From: Myxococcaceae bacterium
Lineage (GTDB): Bacteria; Myxococcota; Myxococcia; Myxococcales; Myxococcaceae
DNA: 32,839 bases
NCBI GenBank assembly: GCA_022842905.1
Contig: JALHOS010000035.1
Location: forward strand, 1 to 32,839
Reading direction: 5' to 3'
Made by a program: the position numbers and the translations under genes
The notes under the pieces: generated by a model
What the model was told of the DNA's origin: nothing
Seen by the model: the letters and a program-made list of their open reading frames with translations, nothing else
Database searches by the model: none
Shown here: piece after piece, positions 14,090 to 23,851 of the stretch
How positions within the stretch are numbered: the stretch's first letter is position 1
How the letters are laid out: the number at the start of each line of letters is the position of its first letter

Positions 14090-14596
14090 ATGTCGGAGCC
14101 CCACGCGTCATCGGAAGCGCTCTTCACCGCGTCGGAACAGCAGCAGTTCGACAAGGGAATCGCGGAGCTGCTGAGCCACTACCCACCGGACCGCAAGAGC
14201 GCGGCCATGCTGCCGGCGCTGCGCCTGCTGCAGACGCTCAAGGGCTGGCTGCCGCCCGAGGGCATGAAGCAGGTCGCGCAGAAGCTGCACACGACGGTCG
14301 AGAAGGCCTACGAGGTCGCGACCTTCTACGTGATGTTCCACACCTCGCCGCCCGGCAAGTACACGATCGACGTGTGCACGAACCTGTCCTGCGCGCTGCG
14401 CGGCGCCGAGGGGCTGCTCAGCTACCTCGAGGAGAAGCTCGGGCTGCGCGCCGGCACCAAGAACGAGCGCTACTTCCTGCGCGAGACCGAGTGCTTGGCC
14501 AGCTGTGGGACGGCGCCCTGCTTCCAGGTCAATGAGGACCACCACGAGAACCTGACCAAGGCCAAGGTCGACCAGATCCTGGAGAAGCTGGCATGA
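14090..14596 (+). CDS. nuoE: NADH-quinone oxidoreductase subunit E (24 kDa, 2Fe-2S)
   Basis: This is a 168-residue peripheral-arm subunit of respiratory complex I carrying the N1a [2Fe-2S] cluster. The thioredoxin-like fold shows the cluster ligands Cys96-x4-Cys101 (VCTNLSC) and Cys135-x3-Cys139 (ECLASC). The helical N-terminal half (LLSHYPPDRKSAAMLPALRLLQ) and the EVATFYVMF segment are family hallmarks. The ATG at 14090 is chosen over an in-frame ATG 102 bases upstream, because the added residues are not conserved and would cover the candidate promoter. It is the first gene of the nuo cluster here and overlaps nuoF by 4 bases. Confidence 0.94.
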   Translation: MSEPHASSEALFTASEQQQFDKGIAELLSHYPPDRKSAAMLPALRLLQTLKGWLPPEGMKQVAQKLHTTVEKAYEVATFYVMFHTSPPGKYTIDVCTNLSCALRGAEGLLSYLEEKLGLRAGTKNERYFLRETECLASCGTAPCFQVNEDHHENLTKAKVDQILEKLA

Positions 14597-15930
14597 GCGT
14601 GCTGACCGAGAAGGTGATGATGCGCGACTGGGCGCGGGCCGGCCAGAACACGCTGAGCGTGTACAAGCAGCACGGCGGCTACGCGCAGGCGAAGAAGGCG
14701 CTCGAGCTCAGCCCGCCCCAGATCATCGACGAAGTGAAGAAGTCGCAGCTGCGCGGCCGCGGCGGCGCCGGGTTCCCGACGGGCCTGAAGTGGAGCTTCG
14801 TGCCGTCGATCGACAAGAACCCCAAGCCTCGCTACCTGGCGATCAACGCCGACGAATCGGAGCCGGGCACCGCGAAGGACCGCTTCATTCTCGAGAACGA
14901 TCCGCACCTGCTGCTCGAAGGCATCGCGATCGCCTGCTACGCGCTCAACGCGCACACCTGCTACATCTACTCCCGCGGCGAGTTCAAATACCCGTCGAGC
15001 GTGCTCGACAAGGCGATCGCCGACGCGTACGCCGACGGCATCTTCGGCAAGAAGCTGCTCGGCAAGGACTTCGAGCTGAACGTCTACCAGGTGCGCGGCG
15101 CTGGCGCGTACATCTGCGGGGAAGAGACGGCGCTGCTCGAGTCCCTCGAAGGCAAGAAGGGCTGGCCCCGCCTCAAGCCGCCCTTCCCCGCCGTGGTCGG
15201 CCTCTTCGGCTGCCCGACGGTGGTGAACAACGTGGAGACGATCGCCGCGCTGCCCCGCATCTTCGAAAAGGGCGCGCAGTGGTTCAGCGACCTGGGCCTG
15301 GGCAAGTCGGGTGGCACGCGCCTGGTCACGTTGTCCGGCACGGTGAACCAGCCGGGCACGTACGAAGTGGCGATGAACACCACCATGAAGGAGCTCATCT
15401 TCGAGAAGGAATACGGGAACGGGCTCCCCGAAGGCCGCAGCGTGAAGGCCGTCATTCCCGGTGGCAGCTCGGCGCCGGTGCTGACCGCCGACGAGCTCGA
15501 CGTGAAGCTCGAGTTCGACGCCTTCAAGCCGCTGCAGTCCATGGCCGGGTCCGGCGGCATCATCGTCATGGACGACACCACCTGCATGGTGCGCTGCCTG
15601 TGGCGCGTGGCGCGGTTCTACGCCGAAGAGAGCTGCGGCCAGTGCACGCCCTGCCGCGAAGGCCAGCCGTGGATGACGCGGCTGTTGCGCAAGATCGAAG
15701 AAGGGCGAGGCACCGAAGAGGACCTCGAGACCCTGACGAACGTCGCGCAGGCGATCGCCCCGTGGCCGCCGATCGGCCTGGGCAACACGATCTGCGCGCT
15801 GGGCGACGCTGGCGCCTTGCCGGTGCAGAGCTTCGTGCAGAAGTTCAAGAAGGACTTCCTGGACCACATCAGCCTCAAGCGCTGCCCGTACGGCGACAAG
15901 CCGTGGGGCGCCCTCGGAGAGTTCCGGTGA
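14593..15930 (+). CDS. nuoF: NADH-quinone oxidoreductase subunit F (51 kDa, FMN/NADH, 4Fe-4S)
   Basis: This is a 445-residue subunit that oxidises NADH at FMN and passes electrons to cluster N3. The glycine-rich nucleotide motif RGRGGAGFPTGLKW (about 54-67), AINADESEPGTAKDR and ICGEETALLES (about 174-184) are the expected FMN/NADH elements. Cluster ligands are Cys348, Cys351 and Cys354 (CGQCTPC) plus Cys401 (TICALGD). The last spacing is about six residues longer than in the Thermus protein because of a PPIGLGN segment. The start overlaps nuoE (ATGA), and nuoJ begins inside its stop (GTGA). In many bacteria nuoG, nuoH and nuoI come between nuoF and nuoJ. Here they do not. Confidence 0.96.
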   Translation: MSVLTEKVMMRDWARAGQNTLSVYKQHGGYAQAKKALELSPPQIIDEVKKSQLRGRGGAGFPTGLKWSFVPSIDKNPKPRYLAINADESEPGTAKDRFILENDPHLLLEGIAIACYALNAHTCYIYSRGEFKYPSSVLDKAIADAYADGIFGKKLLGKDFELNVYQVRGAGAYICGEETALLESLEGKKGWPRLKPPFPAVVGLFGCPTVVNNVETIAALPRIFEKGAQWFSDLGLGKSGGTRLVTLSGTVNQPGTYEVAMNTTMKELIFEKEYGNGLPEGRSVKAVIPGGSSAPVLTADELDVKLEFDAFKPLQSMAGSGGIIVMDDTTCMVRCLWRVARFYAEESCGQCTPCREGQPWMTRLLRKIEEGRGTEEDLETLTNVAQAIAPWPPIGLGNTICALGDAGALPVQSFVQKFKKDFLDHISLKRCPYGDKPWGALGEFR

Positions 15931-16439
15931 GCATCGAGCAAGTCCTCTTCTACGTGTTCGCGGTGGCGATCGTCGCCTCGGCGTCGGCGGTCGTCTTCCT
16001 TCGCAACCCCGTGGGCAGCGCGATGTCGCTGGTCGCCTGCTTCTTCTTCTTGGCCGGGGTGTACGTGCTGCTCTGGGCGCACACGATCGCCGCGCTGCAG
16101 GTGCTCGTCTACGCCGGCGCCATCATGGTGCTCTTCCTCTTCGTCATCATGCTGCTGTCGCTGACGGACACGGGGCCGTTGGTGCAGCTGACCCCGTCCC
16201 GCGCGGCCGGTGCGCTCGCGGCGGTGGCGGTGTTCTCGGCGCTCATCGTCGCGCTCAAGAAGCTGCCGGACGTCGCGCCGGGGTGGACCGCGGACCCCAG
16301 CCAGGTCGCGCGCTTCGGGACGATTCAGTACCTGGGCGAAGTGCTCTACACGAAGTGGCTCTTCCCGTTCGAAGCGGTGTCGCTGCTGCTGCTGGTGGCG
16401 ATCGTGGGCGCGGTGGTGGTGGCCAAGCCGCGCATCTGA
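15927..16439 (+). CDS. nuoJ: NADH-quinone oxidoreductase subunit J
   Basis: This is a 170-residue integral membrane subunit of the complex I membrane arm. Five hydrophobic helices are evident. The third contains the conserved VLVYAGAIMVLFLFVIMLL stretch that forms the pi-bulge helix near the quinone/proton path. The start is GTG 15927, overlapping the nuoF stop. The frame is open far upstream, but that part lies antiphase inside nuoF and is not coding. The last helix ends in AVVVAKPRI, as in other NuoJ proteins. A 55-base gap separates it from nuoK. Confidence 0.93.
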   Translation: MSIEQVLFYVFAVAIVASASAVVFLRNPVGSAMSLVACFFFLAGVYVLLWAHTIAALQVLVYAGAIMVLFLFVIMLLSLTDTGPLVQLTPSRAAGALAAVAVFSALIVALKKLPDVAPGWTADPSQVARFGTIQYLGEVLYTKWLFPFEAVSLLLLVAIVGAVVVAKPRI

Positions 16440-16494
16440 CGGCGGCCGCCGGTTCTCATTTGAAAAAGCGACGCGACAAGGAAGCGAGAAGGCC

Positions 16495-16797
16495 GTGATC
16501 CCCACTTCACACTCGTTGATTCTGGCGGCGGCGCTGTTCGCGATCGGCATGCTCGGCGTGCTGGTGCGGCGCAACGCGCTGGTGGCGTTCATGTGCGTGG
16601 AGCTCATGCTCAACGCCGCGAACCTCACGTTCCTCGCGTTCGCCCGCGAGCGCGGCGACGTGACCGGCCACCTGTCTGCCTTCTTCATCATCGCGGTCGC
16701 GGCGGCGGAAGCGGCGGTGGGCCTGGCGATCGTCATCGCGGTCTTCCGCGCGCGCGGCACGGTCAACATCGAAGAAATCCAGAGCATGAAGCACTGA
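16495..16797 (+). CDS. nuoK: NADH-quinone oxidoreductase subunit K
   Basis: This 100-residue protein has three transmembrane helices, exactly the usual NuoK length. It keeps the functionally important membrane glutamates: one in FMCVELMLNAANL (helix 2) and one in AAAEAAVGLAIVIA (helix 3). The start is GTG 16495, preceded by a purine-rich AAGGAAGCGAGAAGG region serving as ribosome binding site. The C-terminus (NIEEIQSMKH) is typical. It is followed after 24 bases by nuoL. Confidence 0.94.
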   Translation: MIPTSHSLILAAALFAIGMLGVLVRRNALVAFMCVELMLNAANLTFLAFARERGDVTGHLSAFFIIAVAAAEAAVGLAIVIAVFRARGTVNIEEIQSMKH

Positions 16798-16821
16798 CGC
16801 GCCTTTGGGGCCCCAACGCTT

Positions 16822-18996
<2,175 letters not shown>

Positions 18997-19014
18997 AGCG
19001 AGCGAACCAAAGCC

Positions 19015-20796
19015 ATGAACGAGCTCTACGAGTCCCGCATTCTGAACCTGGTCATCTGGTCGCCGATGCTGTTCGCGCTCCTGGTGGCCTTCCTGCCCAA
19101 GGGTGAAAAAGGGCAGATCCGCACCGCCACCTTCGTCGGCATGCTCGTCAACCTCTGGGCCTGCGCCTGGGCGTGGTCGCGCTTCGAGCTGCACAACGCC
19201 GACGAGTTCCAGCTCGAGTACCGCATGCGGTGGATCGACGCGGCGGGCATCAGCTACCACGTGGGGGTCGACGGGCTGGCGATCGCCCTGGTGCTGCTGA
19301 CCGGCGTGCTGGCGCCGCTGGTGGTGCTCGCGTCGTGGACCTACGTCGACGAGCGCGTGAAGGAGTTCCACATCGCCCTGCTGGTGCTGCAGACGGCCAT
19401 GCTCGGCGCGCTGTGCAGCGTGGACACCCTGCTCTTCTACGTCTTCTTCGAGGCCATGCTGATCCCCATGTACCTGCTGATCGGCGTGTGGGGCGCCGAA
19501 GAGCGGCAAATGGCCGCGATGAAGTTCTTCCTCTACACGTTGGTCGGCTCGCTGCTCATGTTGGTGGCCTTGCTGGGCGTGTACTTCATCGCCGCGCCGG
19601 CCGGGCAGCGGAGCTTCGACTACGCCACGCTCTACAACGGGCTCATGGCCGCCAACCGCGAGCTGAGCGCGTGCCTGGCGAACAACCCGACCGGCCCGTG
19701 TGAAGGGCTGAGCGGCCCGGCGCAGGCGCTGTTCACCTGGGGCCCGTGGATGTTCCTGGCCTTCAGCCTGGCCTTCGCGATCAAGGTGCCCATGTGGCCG
19801 GTGCACACCTGGTTGCCCGACGCGCACGTGCAGGCGCCGGTGGCCGGGTCGATGGTGCTGGCCGGCGTGATGCTGAAGATGGGCACGTTCGGGTTCTGGC
19901 GCTTCGCGATCCCCCTCTTCCCGACGGCGGCGCGGCAGTACCAACACCTGCTCGCGCTCCTGGCCGTCATCGGCATCGTCTACGGCGCGTTCATGTGTCT
20001 GGCGCAGCGGGACATCAAGAAGCTCATCGCCTACTCGTCGGTCTCGCACCTGGGCTACTGCATGCTGGGCATGCTGGCTTTCACGGCGGAAGGCGCCACC
20101 GGCAGCGCGTACCAAATGCTGAACCACGGCGTGTCCACGGGCGCGCTCTTCATGCTCTTCGGCTTCCTGTACGAGCGGCGGCACGCGCGGCTCATGAGCG
20201 ACTACGGCGGGATCGCCAAGGTGATGCCGGTCTTCACGGCGTTCTTCGTGATCGTCACGTTCTCGAGCATCGCCGTGCCGGGGACGAACGGCTTCGTCGG
20301 TGAGTTCCTGGTGCTGCTGGGCAGCTTCAAGTCGAACCTGCCCCTGGCCTACTCGGTGGCGGCCACCACCTGCGTGGTGTTCGGCGCGGCGTACATGTTG
20401 TGGATGGTGCAGAAGGTCTTCTTCGGCAAGCTGGTGCACCAGGACAACCTGGGGCTGTCGGACCTCAACCGCCGCGAGACGCTGGCGGCGCTGCCCTTCA
20501 TCGCCCTCATCGTGCTCATGGGGCTCAAGCCCCAGCCGATTCTCGACGTGCTCGAGACGTCGACGACGCGCTACCTGGCCCGCGCCGGGTACGGCACGCC
20601 GGACAGCAACGACGACGCGGTGCGCGTCAAGGTGCAGCCGCTGCCCCGCCCTGCCCTCGTCGAGCTGGCCCCTGGAGCGCCGGTTGGGCTCGAGCCCGTC
20701 GGCCAGGTGGCCAACGCCCAGCCGCAACCCCGCATCCTGCGACCGCGTACGCCGGTGCCGTCGGCGGTCCAACCCATCCACCCGGTGATGCCGTGA
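19015..20796 (+). CDS. nuoM: NADH-quinone oxidoreductase subunit M, antiporter-like
   Basis: This is a 593-residue proton-pumping membrane subunit. Diagnostic segments are FYVFFEAMLIPMYLLIGVWG (with the conserved Glu), WLPDAHVQAPVAGSMVLAG, KKLIAYSSVSHLGYCMLG and GEFLVLLGSF. A loop with AGQRSFDYATLYNG and Cys-containing ANNPTGPCEG is inserted between helices. After the last helix, about 75 residues of Pro/Arg-rich tail (from about TTRYLARAGYG to PVMP) extend beyond typical homologues. They are of unknown role and probably disordered. The stop overlaps the nuoN GTG start. Confidence 0.95.
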   Translation: MNELYESRILNLVIWSPMLFALLVAFLPKGEKGQIRTATFVGMLVNLWACAWAWSRFELHNADEFQLEYRMRWIDAAGISYHVGVDGLAIALVLLTGVLAPLVVLASWTYVDERVKEFHIALLVLQTAMLGALCSVDTLLFYVFFEAMLIPMYLLIGVWGAEERQMAAMKFFLYTLVGSLLMLVALLGVYFIAAPAGQRSFDYATLYNGLMAANRELSACLANNPTGPCEGLSGPAQALFTWGPWMFLAFSLAFAIKVPMWPVHTWLPDAHVQAPVAGSMVLAGVMLKMGTFGFWRFAIPLFPTAARQYQHLLALLAVIGIVYGAFMCLAQRDIKKLIAYSSVSHLGYCMLGMLAFTAEGATGSAYQMLNHGVSTGALFMLFGFLYERRHARLMSDYGGIAKVMPVFTAFFVIVTFSSIAVPGTNGFVGEFLVLLGSFKSNLPLAYSVAATTCVVFGAAYMLWMVQKVFFGKLVHQDNLGLSDLNRRETLAALPFIALIVLMGLKPQPILDVLETSTTRYLARAGYGTPDSNDDAVRVKVQPLPRPALVELAPGAPVGLEPVGQVANAQPQPRILRPRTPVPSAVQPIHPVMP

Positions 20797-22349
20797 ACAC
20801 GCCTACCTTCACGATGAACGACTTCCTGCCGCTGATTCCGGCGGCCACGCTCGTGGTGGGGGCGATCGTCCTCATGCTCAGCGAGGTGTTCCTCGCCAGC
20901 GCGAACCGCGGCTACATGGTGATCGTCGCGACGCTGACGAGCGTCGTCGCGGCGGTGGCGGCGTTCTGGAACGCGTTCGAGCCGGCGCGCAGCGTGCTGC
21001 AGGGCTACGCAGTGCTCGACCCCTTCAGCAGCTTCATGACGTGCATGGTCTGCGTGGGCACGGCGCTCTCGGGCCTGGTGGCGTCGAGCTTCCTCAAGCA
21101 CCGCAACGCCGAGCGCGGGGAATTCTACGCGCTGGTGCTCTTCGCCGCGGCGGGCATGAGCCTGCTCGCGCTGTCCAACGAGTTCATCACCATCTTCATC
21201 AACCTCGAGGTGCTGTCGGTGGCGACGTACTCGCTGACCGCGTACCTGCGGCGCGGCGGGCGCCCGGCTGAAGCCGGCTTCAAGTACTTCATCTTGGGCG
21301 CGTTCTCGGCGTCGCTGCTGCTCTACGGCGCGGCGCTGCTGTACGGGGCGACCGGCGTGACGAAGCTCGACGAGCTCGAGCGCGCGCTGCCGCTGGCCGC
21401 CGCCACCCAGCCCGCGTTGGTCTACGTGGGCTTTGGGCTGGTACTGGCAGGCTTCGCGTTCAAGGTCGCGGCGGTGCCGTTCCACATGTGGACGCCAGAC
21501 GTCTACGAAGGTGCGCCCACGCCGGTGACGGCGCTGATGAGCGCGGGCGTGAAGTCGGCGGCCTTCGTGTCGCTGGTGCGCGTGTTCCTGGCCATGAAGG
21601 GCGCGCTGCCTCCCGAAGTGCCCTACCTGCTGTTCGCCGCGCTGGCGCTGGTCACCATGGTGGCGGGCAACCTGCTGGCCATGCCGCAGCGGAACGTGAA
21701 GCGCATGCTGGCGTACTCGTCGATCGCCCACGCGGGCTACCTGCTGCTCGGCGTCGCGGCCCTGTTCGCCCCGGCGGGCGCGTCGGCCAAGGCCGGCGTG
21801 CTGGCGGTCACCCCGCTGCTCGGCGGCACGGCGGTGGCGGCGGGTGACGTCTACAAGGGCCTGCTCTTCTACCTGCTGGGCTACACGGTGACGACGGTGG
21901 GCGCCTTCGGCTGCGTGGCGGCGATCGAGCGGCGCGAAGACGAGACGCGCACCAACACCTGGGACCTGGAGCGGTTCGCGGGCCTCGCGCAGCGCCAGCC
22001 TGGCTGGGCGGTGGCCATGGCGGCGTTCATGTTGTCGCTGGCGGGCGTGCCTCCGACGGCGGGCTTCATCGGCAAGCTGTTCGTCTTCTCGGCGGCGGTG
22101 GACGCCGGCCTCATCGGCCTGGCGGTGGCGGGCGTGCTCGCGAGCGTAGCGGGCACCTACTATTACCTGCGCGTCGTCGTTTACATGTTCATGCGGCCGT
22201 CGCCCGACGAGGCCACCGCGCCGTTCCGTCACTGGACCATGGACGTCGCGCTGGTCACCTCGGCCGTCGCGGTGGTGGCCTTGGGCCTGCTGCCCGGCCC
22301 GGTGGCCCAGTGGCTGTCCCGCGCGGGGATGATGTTCGGCCACTTCTAA
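20793..22349 (+). CDS. nuoN: NADH-quinone oxidoreductase subunit N, antiporter-like
   Basis: This is a 518-residue antiporter-like membrane subunit of complex I. Recognisable segments are NLEVLSVATYSLTAYLRR, FHMWTPDVYEGAPTPVTAL, VKRMLAYSSIAHAGYLLLG and LAGVPPTAGFIGKLFVF. The start is taken as GTG 20793 in a GTGA overlap with nuoM. An ATG at 20814 is the alternative and would remove seven residues (start VNTPTFT). It is the last nuo gene of the cluster. A 78-base gap with short inverted repeats follows. Confidence 0.95.
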   Translation: MNTPTFTMNDFLPLIPAATLVVGAIVLMLSEVFLASANRGYMVIVATLTSVVAAVAAFWNAFEPARSVLQGYAVLDPFSSFMTCMVCVGTALSGLVASSFLKHRNAERGEFYALVLFAAAGMSLLALSNEFITIFINLEVLSVATYSLTAYLRRGGRPAEAGFKYFILGAFSASLLLYGAALLYGATGVTKLDELERALPLAAATQPALVYVGFGLVLAGFAFKVAAVPFHMWTPDVYEGAPTPVTALMSAGVKSAAFVSLVRVFLAMKGALPPEVPYLLFAALALVTMVAGNLLAMPQRNVKRMLAYSSIAHAGYLLLGVAALFAPAGASAKAGVLAVTPLLGGTAVAAGDVYKGLLFYLLGYTVTTVGAFGCVAAIERREDETRTNTWDLERFAGLAQRQPGWAVAMAAFMLSLAGVPPTAGFIGKLFVFSAAVDAGLIGLAVAGVLASVAGTYYYLRVVVYMFMRPSPDEATAPFRHWTMDVALVTSAVAVVALGLLPGPVAQWLSRAGMMFGHF

Positions 22350-22369
22350 GAGCCGTCGCACCGGTCCGA

Positions 22370-22400
22370 CTGCCTCAGGCGGCAGGGTTGTGCCCGGGCA
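22370..22400. promoter_or_regulatory. inverted repeats after nuoN, including a perfect 10-base palindrome
   Basis: CTGCC/GGCAG (22370-22374 with 22381-22385) can form a small hairpin downstream of nuoN. TGCCCGGGCA (22391-22400) is a perfect palindrome 27 bases before the next start codon. The first could be a weak terminator and the second an operator. Neither has a T-tract or a recognised consensus. Confidence 0.3.
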
Positions 22401-22427
22401 CCCGTTCGTGGTTTGCCCCGGCCCCCC

Positions 22428-23783
22428 ATGCGCCCTGCTCTGCTCCCGACCCTCGCGCTGGCCTTCGTGGCCTGCGGCTCCCCTCTGGCGAAGGACTTGT
22501 TTGGTGACGGGCTGAAGGCCGAGACCACGCTCGCGCCGGATCCGGCCGTCACCTACGAGCGCGACGTGCGGCCGATCATGGAGGCTTCCTGCACGGCCTG
22601 CCACGCGTCGGGCGGCATCGCTCCGTTCCAGCTGACGACGTACGACGAAGTCTTCGCCATGCGCAGCGCGGTGAAGTCGGCCGTGGAAGCGCGGCGCATG
22701 CCGCCGTACCTGGCCGGCCCCGGCTGCAACACCTACGCGGCGGATCCCCGCCTGAGCGACGCGCAGATCGCCACCATCAGCCAGTGGGTGGGGCTGGGCG
22801 CGCCCAAGGGACGGTCGGTGGGCGACGCGGGGACGCCCATGGCCCGCATCGCCAGCCTGCCGCGGGTCGATCACCGCCTGGCCGCGCCGGCCGCGTACAC
22901 GCCGCTGCAGGCGCCCGACGACTACCACTGCTTCGTCATGGACTGGCCGGCGACGACCGACTCATTCGTCACGGGCTTCCACGTCACGCCGGGCAACGAG
23001 CGCGTGGTGCACCACGTCATCGCGTACATCGTCGGGCCGGGTGACGTGACGCGGGTGCGGCAGCTCGACGACGCCGAGCCGGGGCCCGGGTACACCTGCT
23101 TCGGGGGCTCCGGCATCAACGGGAATCAGAACTGGCTGGGATCGTGGGCGCCCGGCGGCTCGGCGGTCATGTACCCCGACGGCACCGGGCTGCTCGTGCG
23201 CGCTGGGTCGAAGATCGTCATGCAGGTCCACTACAACACCAACGCCGCGCCCGAAGGGCAGCGCGCCGATCTGACGACGCTGCAAGTTGCGACCGCCGCG
23301 TCGGTGGCCAAGCGCGCGTACCTCATGCCCTGGACGAACCCGACCTGGCTGTCGGGGAACATGCCGATCCCCGCTGGGGCCGCGGCCGCGACCCACGCGT
23401 TCCAGCGCGATCCGACGAGCGTGCTGGGCTTCATCACCCAGCAGCAGATTCCGTCCGGCGCGTTCCGCCTGCACGCGGCGTCGCTCCACGAGCACCTGCT
23501 GGGCAAGAAGGGGCGCGTGGAGATCGTCCGCGCCGGCGGCGCGCCAGCCACCTGTCTGCTGGACGTGCCCCGCTGGGACTTCCACTGGCAGCGCAGCTAC
23601 CGGCTGGCGACCCCGGTCGTCTTCAACCCCGGCGATCAGCTCAAAGTGTCGTGTGAGTGGGACAACAGCCCAGCGAACCAGCCGGTGGTGAACGGCGCGC
23701 AGCAGGCGCCTCGCGACGTCAACTGGGGCGAAGGCACCGGCGACGAGATGTGTCTGGGCGTGGTCTACATCTCCGAGCTGTAG
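22428..23783 (+). CDS. lipoprotein: cytochrome c domain plus copper type II (PHM-like) monooxygenase domain
   Basis: This is a 451-residue exported lipoprotein. The ATG at 22428 gives a short signal peptide ending in the lipobox FVAC, with Gly-Ser next, which supports this start over an upstream TTG. An N-terminal c-type haem site, Cys55-x2-Cys58-His59 (CTACH), lies in a domain with RRMPPYLAG, typical of haem-binding pre-domains. The rest matches the C-terminal copper type II ascorbate-dependent monooxygenase fold. All six copper ligands expected from peptidylglycine monooxygenase can be proposed: His195-His196 (VVHHVI) with His268 (QVHYN), and His354-x-His356 (LHEHLLG) with Met441 (DEMC). 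A linked electron-transfer/oxygenase role is plausible. The substrate is unknown. It is not part of the nuo operon in any obvious functional sense. Confidence 0.87.
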   Translation: MRPALLPTLALAFVACGSPLAKDLFGDGLKAETTLAPDPAVTYERDVRPIMEASCTACHASGGIAPFQLTTYDEVFAMRSAVKSAVEARRMPPYLAGPGCNTYAADPRLSDAQIATISQWVGLGAPKGRSVGDAGTPMARIASLPRVDHRLAAPAAYTPLQAPDDYHCFVMDWPATTDSFVTGFHVTPGNERVVHHVIAYIVGPGDVTRVRQLDDAEPGPGYTCFGGSGINGNQNWLGSWAPGGSAVMYPDGTGLLVRAGSKIVMQVHYNTNAAPEGQRADLTTLQVATAASVAKRAYLMPWTNPTWLSGNMPIPAGAAAATHAFQRDPTSVLGFITQQQIPSGAFRLHAASLHEHLLGKKGRVEIVRAGGAPATCLLDVPRWDFHWQRSYRLATPVVFNPGDQLKVSCEWDNSPANQPVVNGAQQAPRDVNWGEGTGDEMCLGVVYISEL

Positions 23784-23786
23784 GCG

Positions 23787-23808
23787 CGTCAGAGCGTTGA
23801 CGCTGACG
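23787..23808 (+). terminator. possible hairpin after the copper monooxygenase gene
   Basis: CGTCAG (23787-23792) pairs with CTGACG (23803-23808) around a loop that can itself pair partly (AGCGT/ACGCT). The hairpin begins 4 bases after the stop. No T-tract follows. Confidence 0.3.
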
Positions 23809-23851
23809 GGCGCCCGTGGCGCGCGCGCCGCGGGTTGAGCAAGAGTCCCGC

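Noticed and set aside
13973-14104. Longer N-terminus for the response regulator
   Set aside because: It would overlap the nuoE start and promoter, and the added residues show no receiver features.
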